DNA of 64,000 nt from Anaeramoeba flamelloides (lineage: Eukaryota; Metamonada; Anaeramoebidae): contig JANTQA010000033.1 in assembly GCA_027625915.1 (NCBI GenBank), positions 5,332,001-5,396,000 of the forward strand, in the 5' to 3' direction. This document shows, one piece after another, positions 32,352-42,854 of the stretch. Position numbers and translations under genes: made by a program. The notes beneath the pieces are model-generated. The model was given only the letters and a program-made list of their open reading frames with translations, made no database searches and was not told the origin of the DNA. The first letter of the stretch is position 1. Each line of letters opens with the position of its first letter.

Positions 32352-35188
32352 ATGGAAATTTTACAAAGGTAAAAACAAAAAACCCCAACACATAAAAGCC
32401 AAAATATTTTATTTTTTAAACCTCCCTCTTTCCATTTTGATAAAAAACTTTTTTTTTTCATAATACAATTAGCGGTCTTCAACTCAACACAAACCAAAAC
32501 AATTCCAGAAAAAGGTTGCACGAACAACCACTTCAAAATGAAAATCATAAGGTAATTCGGAAAATAGATAATCAAATTGAATTGGGAAGTTGTAAAAATA
32601 AAGAAAAAGAAAAAGAAAAAGAAAAAGAAAAAGAAAAAGCTGAAAAAGGGAGCAAAATCAAAAGGAAAACAAAGGTCAAAAAAAACAAAAACAAAGGAGA
32701 AGAAGTTATTATTGTTCAAGAAACAAAAAAAAAACCGAAAAAAGAGGCTTTAGCCAAAAAAAAGAAAAAACAAAAAAAAGATTGCAAAAAAGAAAAAGAA
32801 ATTGAAATAGAAATGGAAACAGAAACAGAAACAGAAACAGAAACAGAAAAGAGGGAAGGCGAAGTGAAAAAACAAGAAATTGCCAACAATGAAATCGACA
32901 AAACAATTGTCGGGATTAAATCCATCATTATTGAAAACGCGGAGCAAAACAATTTAAAATCGATTTCGCTACTGATTCCCAAGAAGAAATTGGTTGTAGT
33001 TACCGGCGTGTCTGGTTCTGGGAAATCGTCGTTAGTTTATGAGACCTTATACAGTGAATCGCAGAGGCAGTTAGTCGAGTCGTTTAGCTCTTTTGCAAGG
33101 AAAAGGCTGCCCAAGTACACAAAGCCGAAGGTTGATCGCATTGATCACTTAAGCCCGTCGATTTTGATTTCGCAGAGGAAGCTGAAAGGGAACGCAAGGT
33201 CGACTGTGGGCACGATCACGGAACTGTCCAGTTACCTTCGGCTCTTGTTTTCGCGTTGTGGCTTGCCGCACATCGGCGACAGTTCTCTCTTTTCCTTCAA
33301 CGCGCCCGAGGGGATGTGTCAAACGTGCCACGGGATTGGGATCGAGTACAACATTGACCTTAATCTCTTATTGGACTACGACTTGTCATTAAATGAAAGC
33401 GCGATCAAGCATCCCAACTGGCACGAGGGGAAGTGGTATTTCAAAAATTTGAAGGCGAGCAAATTGTTCCCGATGGACAAGCCCTTGAGGAAGTGGAACA
33501 AAAAAACGATGAACAAGCTTTTGTATCTCCCAAAAACCAAATTCAAAGTCGACGAAAAGGCTTCGTTGGTAACGCGCGTTAGCTTCGAGGGGATTGTGAA
33601 TGTTCTGAATTCCTATCGCTTTGGGGCTGATCGCAGCAGTTACACGGTTGAGAAGACAAACAAGTATTACAAAAAAAGCAAATGTTCGGAATGCAGCGGA
33701 TCAAGGATCTCCAGGGAGGCAAGAGCCGTCAAGTGGAGGTGCAAATTTCTTCAAGACGTTATGGACATGGAATTGGGCGAATTACTCAATTTCATTGTAA
33801 ACATCGAGGATCTGCACATCGTCGAGAAGCCGATCCTTCTCAAGGTGAAGGAAACGTTGTCCTATTTATGCAATTTGGGCGTCGGCTATTTGTCCTTGTC
33901 GCAGCCGACGGGAACGCTATCCGGTGGCGAATCGCAGAGGATTAAGTTTGCAAAGCAGCTGACCTGTTCGTTGGTCGATATGATGTACATTCTTGATGAG
34001 CCCACCGTCGGGCTGCACCCGCATGATATTGGCCGGCTCCTGGCGCAGCTGAAAAACTTGAGGGACAAGGGCAATTCGGTGATCGTTGTTGAACACGAAA
34101 GAGAAGTTATGGAAATCGCCGATTACATCATCGACATTGGGCCAGGCGCAGGGCAAAACGGCGGCAACCTCTGCTTTATGGGCACGATCAAGGAATTAAA
34201 AAGCAACCCAAAGGACTCAATTACTGCGGAATATTTGCTCAAGGAAAATAAGCCCATCAAGCCGAAAAGAAGGGCGATCTCAAAGAAATTCTTTCGTATC
34301 AAAAAGGCGAATTTGCATAATTTGCAAAACGTTTCGGTCAAAATTCCAAAAAAATGCCTCGTTGGCGTAACAGGCGTGGCAGGCTCAGGCAAATCGACCC
34401 TAATCATGGACGTGTTCTGTAAACAGCAAAAGAAGGCAATAATCATCGATCAGTGTGGTGTCTGGAAAAACTCCCGTAGTAACCCTTTAACGTATACGCA
34501 GACCTTTGGCGAAATACGGAAACTGTTTGCCAAAAAAACAGGCCAAAGCGCATCATTGTTTAGTTTTAATTCCACGGGAAGCTGCGAAGAATGCAAGGGG
34601 TTAGGGAAAATCAAAATGGAAATGCATTTCCTCGATGACGTTTCAGTGCCCTGCAAAAAATGCAATGGCAAAAGATATAAAAGCCAAGTGCTAAAGTATA
34701 AAATGAACGGGAAAAGCATCTCTGATGTTTTATCAATGACAGTAAATGAAGGGTTTGATTTTTTCAAGAAATATTCAAAGATCAAAACAAATTTGAGAAC
34801 TTTAAAAAAGGTTGGCCTTGGCTATTTGCAACTCGGACAGCCACTCAGCACTTTGTCCGGTGGGGAATCACAAAGAATTAAAATCGCTTCAAGGTTGGAA
34901 AAATCGGGCGACTTATATATTTTAGATGAACCATCAACAGGGCTACATATGGCCGATATCGAAAAATTAATAAAAATTTTAAATACTCTTGTAAATAACG
35001 GTAATTCGGTTATTGTGATTGAACATAATCTTGACATAATTAAATACTGTGATTGGGTTATCGATCTTGGGCCAGGCGGCGGCAAAAATGGGGGGGAAGT
35101 GCTTTTTGAAGGCAGACCAGAAGATTTAATTTGTTGCGAAAAATCGTTAACCGGTAAATATTTAAAACCTTTAATACAAATAGATTAA
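32352..35188 (+). CDS. UvrA-like double ABC ATPase, bacterial origin
   Basis: The long frame has no ATG near its 5' end (first in-frame candidate is TTG at 32516). A short first exon, ATG at 32352 to 32368, joins across a 140-base intron (donor GTAAAA, acceptor TCCAG, exon 2 from 32509) in perfect phase, giving 898 residues. Residues 10 to about 125 are a Lys/Glu-rich eukaryote-style extension. The core is UvrA-like: Walker A GVSGSGKSS (172-180), LVESFSSFARK, SPSILISQ, FNAPEGMCQTCHG, signature LSGGESQRIKFAKQL, ILDEPTVGLH, a second Walker A GVAGSGKST, a CxxC pair in SCEECKGLG and PCKKCNGK, signature LSGGESQRIKIASRL and ILDEPSTGLH. The segment that binds UvrB in canonical UvrA is absent: the chain runs from LLFSRCGLPH directly to FSFNAPEG. 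That resembles short UvrA2/DrrC-type proteins linked in bacteria to DNA-drug tolerance. Role here is inference. Central G+C is far above its surroundings. Confidence 0.9.
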
Positions 35189-37414
35189 GCAGAATAGATC
35201 GAAAAAAATTATTGTTGAAATTATTTCAATTTTTTTTTTTTTTCAAAATAGTTTTTACTATTTATTTTTTTTCTCTCTCTCTTTTTATCAAATATTTTTA
35301 AAAAAGAGTTCTTCAAAAAAAAAAACAAAAATTATTTATAAATTATAAAAAATCTGAAATTTTCTTCTTTTATCTTTACCTTCAAACCAAAAGTTTGTTT
35401 TATTTTTTTATAAAAAAAAAAAAAAAATACTAAATAAAAAAATAATTATTCATTTTATTTTGTAAAATTAGTAAGTCCAATTTTTTTTAAATTTTGTTTG
35501 AATTTGTATAGAGTGTCATGTTTATAAGTTTTTTTTTTGTTATTAAATTTATTTATTTTTTAAAAAAATTGATATTTTTTTTTATTAATTTTGTCTTCAG
35601 GTTAACCATTATGCCAAAAAATAAAACTTTGTTTTGATAGGAATGGATTTTACATTCAGACAATTTTTCACTCTACTTTCAAATGAGGATAATATTTTTT
35701 CCAATTTTTTTAAAAAAAATTTTAGATTTTTATCGGATTTTGTTTAAATAATTACAATTATTATAAAATTAAAGTTTGTATATCATTTTAAAAAAATACT
35801 CAATTCACATTGTAATTGTGTATTTAAAAAATAAATTTTATCTTTAAGAAAGTGTATTAGAGAAATAATTCAATTCATTCTTTAAAAAACTAATTTAATT
35901 ATATGATATTATAATAGTGTTTTTGGGACTATTTGATTTTCCCAGTTTTTATTAAGAAAATGTACTAGTTGTTTTTTGAGATTTGAAATTGTCTTAAAAT
36001 CAAAAACTTTAAATCAACATCCAATCAAAAAAAAAAAAAAAATAAATTGATATTATAAAATAAACAAAAAAAAAAATGACTTTTATGTATTTTCAATTAC
36101 AAGTTCAAATATAAAAACATTTTCAAACTTGTAAAAGTATTTATGAATAATATCTAGAACATATCAGGTAATTTTTGTGTGTGTATAGATTTGAAATGAA
36201 AATTATAAAAATGTCCAATCAAATAAAGTAGTATCTAAGAAGTGTAAAATTGTGTAAATTATAAAAAACTTATCATTTTTTTAGAAAGAAATTCTCAGTA
36301 GATAATTTTAGCTAAGATTATGAAACTCTTTTAAGAGTTTTTAAAATCAACAATATCACTTATTACACTCTAAATCTTTGTTATTATAGAATAAAAAAAA
36401 AAAAAACTTTATAGATCTCAATTCCCTAGATAAAAGGTTGTTAAAATTCGATCAAATTTTCAGTTATTTACTCACCTATATTCCAATTATTTTTCTTGGG
36501 CTATATTTCTATTGGAATGTTAATAAAGAACAATAATAAAAAATATAAAACTTTTTTTTTTTTTTTCAAAATCAATACTTTATAGTATAAAACGATAAAT
36601 CTGTGAAAAAAATTTCAATAATTAACTATATTGTTGAAAAAAATAATTGATTACTTTTTTTTGTTTTATCTTAGAAAAAATTGTATTTTGGATTTCAAAA
36701 AAAAAATACTCAAATTAATAAATTGTTTTGAAGATGTCCACCCATCCATTTCATAAGCTAAAACTCAAATTACAAAAAAAAAAAATTATTCAATATCTTA
36801 ACTAGATTTCATTTTTACGAAAAATAAATGCTACTCTATTAATGACAAAAATTTACTAATTGTTCACCTACATTTAATTATGTAATAAAAAAAAAATAAA
36901 ATAAATTTTACACATTAGGGTTAAAAAATTAATGAAAAATAAATGATCTGAAATATTTATCACTTTTTTTTGGTGTGTATCCCCTTTTCTATGAAAAATA
37001 ATGATTACTATTATAAAATAAATTAAAAAAAATAAATCTTAATTAATAAATATTAAACCACAATAAACTAGTAGAACAGAAAAAAATTCACAATTTGTTA
37101 TCAAATAGAAAATAATCACAAAACAAAAAATAAATAATTATCAATACAAATAAATTAACCATGTATTAAAAATATTTTAGAAAACGAAACAAAAAAACTT
37201 TTTGATAAATTTTTTGAAATTCTATTCACAATTATTGATTGACCAAAAGGTTAGATACCACCAACTAATATATATGATTTTCTATTCAATAAACTCAACT
37301 TCAGCCTTTTATCAACCATCAAAATAATAATTCTAGATAGAAATAAACAAATTAGGTAACTTGGATAAACGGAAATGAAAACAAAACAAAACAACGAAAA
37401 GAACAAAAATGAAA
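35189..37414. other. Long gene-free A+T-rich spacer
   Basis: Almost wholly A and T runs. I found no exon, RNA gene, or inverted-repeat element boundary. Confidence 0.45.
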
Positions 37415-37619
37415 TACAGGTAGTTCCACTTTTAAGACACATACTTAGTTCAAAATTTTAAGCAAAAAACAAAAAATCTCAAATTAAGGCACAAAATTCA
37501 AATTCAAGTAAAATTCTTTGCATAAAAAGATATTTCAAATAATGTGATTTAATTTGATATTTTTCTTGTGCCTTATATTTCCTTCAAAGTGTGTGTCTTA
37601 AAAGTGGAACTGACTCTAG
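37415..37619. mobile_element. R1 MITE copy 3
   Basis: Ends TACAGGTAGTTCCACTTTTA and TAAAAGTGGAACTGACTCTA; bounded by TA on both sides. The arms carry the family words AAGGCACAAA and GTGCCTTA. Confidence 0.8.
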
Positions 37620-37798
37620 TTTATAAAAATCAAAATTATTTAAAAATACAATATAAAGTTTTGTATTGTTATTCTCATAACTTTATAAACTGTGCCCAAC
37701 TAGTTGGATTTTAGTTGAGTTTGAAATTATATTCAAAATTAATACTAGTGAAATATACTATCTTCAACATTGTTTTTCCTTTCAGAAATTTATTAAAA

Positions 37799-38311
37799 AT
37801 ATAGTAGTGAAAAAAAATACCAGAACATGAAAAAAATTCAGGGTAGGATTTTTAATTGTAGATATTATAAAAATTGTTGTCTGTTTACAACTATTTTCAA
37901 TCAAATACATTTTATAAACAACAAAAATTATTATGAACCAAGTAATAAACCTTCCTAAAGTTCATTAAAGTGAAGGTTTCCCTATAGAATATTTTAGTAA
38001 TTATTTGATCACATAAGTAGATCTAATTTTTTTGGAAAACAATTCAGTTTTATTGAGGTTTACTAGAGTTTGGAAAATGATAATTTTTATTATTGTTTTT
38101 GATTGATTGAAGAATGTCTTGAACAAGTGTAATTTCATTAATCATCATTTTCATCAGTGAATGGGATATAATTTTAAAAGTTTGATTCTTAAAAAAAAAA
38201 CGGATTTGATTTTGAAAAACTTTTTAATAACACGACAATTTTCCTAATATGAAAAATTAAAAATCTTGTCAGGGATTATTTTCATGTCCACTATTTTTTT
38301 CGCTACTATAC
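37799..38311. mobile_element. R4 element copy 2
   Basis: Ends ATAGTAGTGAAAAAAAATACC and CACTATTTTTTTCGCTACTAT, matching copy 1 at 2724-3401. About 510 bp, no ORF. Confidence 0.65.
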
Positions 38312-38727
38312 ATCTCGATTGTAATTAAGAATTCTTAAAAATGAATATAAAAAAAAATTGATTTTTTTTTCTGAATTCGGATTAGAAAATTCTTGACAAA
38401 GGTAAAATAATTTCAAATTTCAAATAAAAAATTAAAAAATTATGATGCTATTATGATCTAAATAATAAGATCGAAAAGAAAATTTTTAAAAATCATAATT
38501 AAAAAATGTTTATTTTAAAATAAGTATTAAATATTTTTAAAAGTATTTTTGTCTTCAAATAGTTGACAAAAAAATAATGTTTTCAAGAAAAATATTGAAT
38601 AAATTTTTTAACTAAAAACATAAAGTGTATATTAGACAGAAGAAAAGTAAAATCTAATTTTTCAAAAGCCTTATTTATAAATATTTTTTTAGAGAATAAA
38701 TACAATTTTACAATAAACCGTGTATTC
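38312..38727. other. Spacer downstream of the NBR1-like gene
   Basis: A+T-rich, presumably the 3' untranslated region; nothing else supported. Confidence 0.4.
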
Positions 38728-40729
38728 TTATTTATTTGCTACCAATTCATTAATTGTGTTTGAAAGATTACCCTTTTTTTTTAACAAAACTTTTTTTAAT
38801 AGTTCAACGTTTTCAAATCCCATTAATTGCAATTTTTCGAGGTTATCTTGGTATTTAAAATTTTTTGGGGGGATCTGTTTTTTATTATCATCGATTTTCT
38901 CCTTTTCTCTTTCCTTTTCTTCTTCTTGTTTTTTTTCTTTTTCTATTTCAATATCTTTTTCTTTTTCTTTTTCCTCTTCTTCTCGTAGCCTTTGTTTAAT
39001 TGCTGATTGCCTCTCTCTTTCAAGGAATTTTTTCTGTTTATCATGAATTTTTTTATCTCTCTCTGGTGTTTGGACAATAATACTAACCCAGAGGCGCCTT
39101 CCAAAAGTTTTTCCATTTTTAGAAAGTTTCCAAAATGAAATATATTTGCCATCGTTCATTGGCGAGCGCAATAAAATATTAACATCAAAAACTGATCCTG
39201 GGGGGATATCTTGATAGCACGCCTTTTCTCGGTTTTTCAGCCCAATGGTCGCCCCACCAATAAAAACTATGTTTGTGCCTTTTGGAATAGGTGAAGAACC
39301 ATTATTCTTAATTCTCCACGTCTTAACAAATAAAGAATTAAAATCAATAAGTGTTCCATCGGGAATGGTTATGTCCTTAACTAATTCAATTTCACTCGAG
39401 TCCTCATCAGAATGCCTTGGATCACCATTTTCCTCTTCAGAGTCTTTGGTAATGTTTTTTGAATCCTTATCGTTTCCGTCATCATTGGAAAGCTTTTCGA
39501 TTGGCAAATAAAGCTTGACATTTTCCTCTTGATCATTTACAGATTCGTTTGAAGACATCAAATTTGGTTTGTTTTTCTCAGTTCCTTTTCTAAAATTAAA
39601 TGTGTCCTCAAGAGAAAAATCTAAAGAGTCTAAATTTAGTGTGTTTTTGTTTTTTTCTGTAAATTCTTGTTGTTTATTGGGAATTGTTTCTTGATCATTA
39701 GTTAATTTGCAATTTGTTTCCTTTTTCTTTTCTTTTTCCTTTTCATTTTCATTTTCTTTTTCTTTTTCTTTTTCTTTTTCTTTTTCTTTTTCTTTTTCCT
39801 TTTCTTTGACCTGATCCTTTATCTCTTTTTGATCATCTATTTTTTCTTCGTCCTTTCCATTAACAGCTTTTTCTTTTTCTTTGCTCGAGTTTAGTGGTTG
39901 TTTCTCAATTATATTGTTATTATTTTTTTTTTGAGCAAGTATATTGTTGTTGTTATTTGCTAATTTGTTATGAAAAAGTGGGTTTGTTGTCTTTGGTATT
40001 TGTGGTGCTTCTGTTTTTATGGCGTTTCCTTGGATTTTGTCTTTTTTGTAATCGTTCTTTTGTTTCTTTCTTTTTTGTTTATTATTCTTTTTGGTTTTGT
40101 TGGAGTTTGGGACCTTCTTCTTTGTATGAGTTTTGGCTGTAAAATAATGGTTTGCAAGAAGTCGATCAATTTCGAATTTTGTTTTATTCAAAGACACAAT
40201 TTGATCGAAAGTAAATTCTGTTGGTATTTTCTGACTACCAAAGAGCGTATTTGGGAAAAGCGGTGTCAATTTTTCATGGGTTGGTTCTTTTTTTATTTGA
40301 ACAAAAATATCACAAGACAGTTTTTTTTGTTTTTTGTTTTTTATTATTTTTAAATTTCCAAAGTTTGGTTTATTAATTGTTTCAAAAATAGGTGATCAAA
40401 AATTTATAAAAAGAGAGAGTCTTTTTAAAGAAAAAAAAATTAAAGGGTTTGTGAATATTCTTACTTTTTAGGATATGGATTTTTAAATACGGTGGTTTCA
40501 TCGTTTTGGTGATTTCAAGAGCTTCAATTAAGTCTTCATTTGTTTTCAGTGAAATTAATTCTTGTTCATCATCGACATATTTTAAAGAATAATCTTTTAA
40601 AAGTTTTTTGTTTTTAGAAACAACATTCGCGACTTTAAAAACAAATATTTTAAGCTCACGGATTGAGATCTTTTTGTTTATTTTTTTTCGTTGGATTTCT
40701 GAATCAAAATAAATCTTAATTGTTAACAT
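38728..40729 (-). CDS. NBR1-like selective autophagy receptor (PB1-FW-UBA)
   Basis: Two exons: 40465-40729 (ATG at 40729) and 38728-40286, joined across a 178-base intron with donor GTAAGA and acceptor AAG; the phase fits and gives 607 residues. In characterised relatives the protein links ubiquitylated cargo to Atg8 on autophagosomes. Residues 1 to about 86 are a PB1 domain: basic N-terminal strand (MLTIKIYFDSEIQRKKI) and an acidic OPCA loop (YVDDEQELISL, then NEDLIEALE). A long disordered Lys/Glu/Asn tract follows. The FW (four-tryptophan, NBR1/ILRUN) domain is at about 388-493, with FVKTWRIKNNGSSPIPKG, PGSVFDVNI and GKYISFWKLSKNG. A UBA domain closes the protein (LEKLQLMGFENVELLKKVL). NVKLYLPIEKL, in an acidic setting, could be an Atg8-binding LIR; that is a guess. 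I see no ZZ zinc finger, which most NBR1 proteins have. The 24 bases after PB1 read into the intron with no coding sense. Confidence 0.88.
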
Positions 40730-40799
40730 AAAATTTATTTTTATTTTTATCAATATTAAAAAATGGTTTTCCAAGTTTGATTTTTCAATACTAAAAAAT

Positions 40800-40948
40800 T
40801 TTGGGCTTTTACTATGTTTTTCACTTTTACAACACATTTCTAACTTGAAAAGCGTTGGAAAGTAATTGTAAGCTTTTTAAGAATAAGAAAGTTTCAAAAG
40901 ACTGAAAACTTGATAAAAGTGAGGAAGTATTTTTTTAGTGTTGTATTT
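40800..40948. mobile_element. R7 element copy 5
   Basis: Carries CTTTTACTATG, the AAAGCGTTGGAAAGTAATTG repeats and a right end ATTTTTTTAGTGTTG like the other R7 copies. It lies about 70 bp upstream of the NBR1-like start codon. Confidence 0.5.
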
Positions 40949-41110
40949 TTGGATTCATGATCTTCTTTCACTTCGTAAAGTAATATTGTTGCAATTTTTG
41001 TTGAATAAAATAGATTCGTGTTAAGGAGAGGAACCATTTTAAATCCCCCAAATTTAAGGAGAATCTTGTTTTCGGTTTCTTTTACAGTCTGAAATTCTGT
41101 TTCCAAAATC
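40949..41110 (-). other. Coding-like fragment upstream of the NBR1-like gene
   Basis: A minus-strand stretch of about 50 codons has varied codon use and reads ...ENKILLKFGGFKMVPLLN... up to the R7 end, where sense is lost. In another frame an ATG gives MIKKQRTNNLNRFWKQN before a GTAAAA donor. Either reading could be an exon of a separate small gene interrupted by R7. Family not recognised. Confidence 0.25.
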
Positions 41111-41612
41111 TATTCAGATTATTTGTTCTTTGTTTTTTAATCATTCTCAAATTTTATTATGAGTTGAAGATTAAGAAAGTTTTGTAAATAAGAGTTTTGG
41201 TGTTAAAAAACCGTAAACCCAAGGTTTTATTATTTTTTAAGATTTAGGTATTTTTGAATGTAATTCGGAACAAAACCAAAATAAAATATGCTTTTTACAG
41301 GGTTTTTTGAAATATTTTCTTAATCAAATCAAAATGTGTAGCTTTTGTTGAAATGTACTCTAAAAAAACAAATGGTTTTATTGGCTTTATGATTATAGTA
41401 GGTGGTATTTCACCAATAACAATATATTCGGAAATTCCCCATTTTTAATAACTTATTTTTCTCAAAATGTATTTTTGTAAAAGATAAATCAAGGTGTTTG
41501 AAAAAAACAATGTGGTGTTGCTGATATAACTTCTGAAAATATTCTAGTTCTCAGGATATAATCAAAAGTTCTACCTGGTTTTTTGACTTTCTTTGAATAC
41601 TGGTATTTGAAG
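41111..41612. other. Gene-free A+T-rich spacer
   Basis: Nothing supported. Confidence 0.35.
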
Positions 41613-42090
41613 TACAGTGGTGGAAATAACCCGTTCAGACAACCTTTAACCCATTACTAAAATTTAACTCTAGTTTTTTTTTCAGACTCGGGTATTGGAA
41701 GACCAGCAATCACTAATAGATTCTTGGTTCAGAATCCAAATTGACTTTAGAGGTTAGATCTTTGATTAATCAAAATGGCTCAATTATATTAAATGCTTTT
41801 GTTTCAAAAATTTCATCATATTTACAAAATTTGTGAGATTAAATCATTTTTTATCAAAATTCAAAAAATGAAATTTTCTCATTTTTTTGTCAAAAAATAA
41901 CATTTTAATCTTCCAGTATCTTCATAATTCTTTTTTAAAATATATTTAAAGAACCCTATTTCTTGTTTATGTAATGTTTTCGTCCCATTGATTTGTTTCT
42001 TTTATTTCTAGAGTCAGCCAATATTTTTTGCATGAGTTAAATTTTAGTAATGGGTTAAAATAAAAAACACGGGTTAGTTACACCACTGTA
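41613..42090. mobile_element. R5 element, ends TACAGTGGTG
   Basis: 478 bp. Left end TACAGTGGTGGAAATAACCCG and right end CGGGTTAGTTACACCACTGTA are inverted repeats, with TAACCCATTACTAAAATTTAA mirrored further in. CAGTGGTG flanked by TA is characteristic of Tc1/mariner elements. No transposase remains, so it is a non-autonomous copy. Confidence 0.8.
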
Positions 42091-42280
42091 GAAACAGAAA
42101 AAATTTCACTTCCTTTTCATTTTGATTATCATTTTTCAAAGAGGTTTTTCCAATTTACAGCCTACTTCTTTGAAAACTCTATTTATAAAAGAAAAAATAT
42201 AGAAGATGATGCGAAAATTGTTTCCTATTTTTATTTTCAGATACCAATCGAAAAAAAGTTGTTTTTTTTGAAAAAAATAA

Positions 42281-42854
42281 GGTTAACAATACCTTGTATT
42301 TTACTTTAACATAGACAAAAATTTAACTCCTGAAAAAATATCATATTGTATTATGTGACTGTAACGAGTTATTTTGATTCAAGGCTAATCAATATTGTTC
42401 TTGGAATGGATTTTAATAGTGGTTTAAAAAGTGCAATTTTTGGGAATTTATTTTTTTTTGTACATAATACAATTTATAAGTGGAATAATAAGTTTGGGAG
42501 GTATTTAATAATGAATTTTAATATTTAAGTTTTTAAATTAACTTTTTATTTCCCTTTTACTCAGTTACCCAAAAAAAATATTAAATATTTTTTAAAAGAT
42601 CTCCACATAAGATCAAACCTAAAAAAAATTTCAATTTACAATACAAAAATCGCAATATTTCCCAAAGTATTAGTATTAGATATAACAATTCTGATTTTTG
42701 AAAAAAAAAAATTAAAATGAAAAAATTGTATTATGAGCAACTATAAAAATTCATACCGAATGCAAGATCAATCAACTACAAACGAAAATAACTTATCACC
42801 TTAAATATAACTCAAGATAATCTTTTTTTCTAGTTTCAGGGATTATAAACCTTA
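42281..42854. mobile_element. R2 element copy C (diverged)
   Basis: Ends GGTTAACAATACC and TTTCAGGGATTATAAACC, with the family's AGTGGTTTAAAAAGTGCAATTTTTG interior. A 60-codon frame inside is treated as chance. Confidence 0.6.

Noticed and set aside
33149-35085. Several 60-110 residue frames opposite or out of frame with the UvrA-like gene
   Set aside because: Shadows of a long, well-supported coding frame with complete motifs.
42346-42528. 60-codon plus-strand frame
   Set aside because: It falls inside R2 copy C, whose other copies have no such frame.
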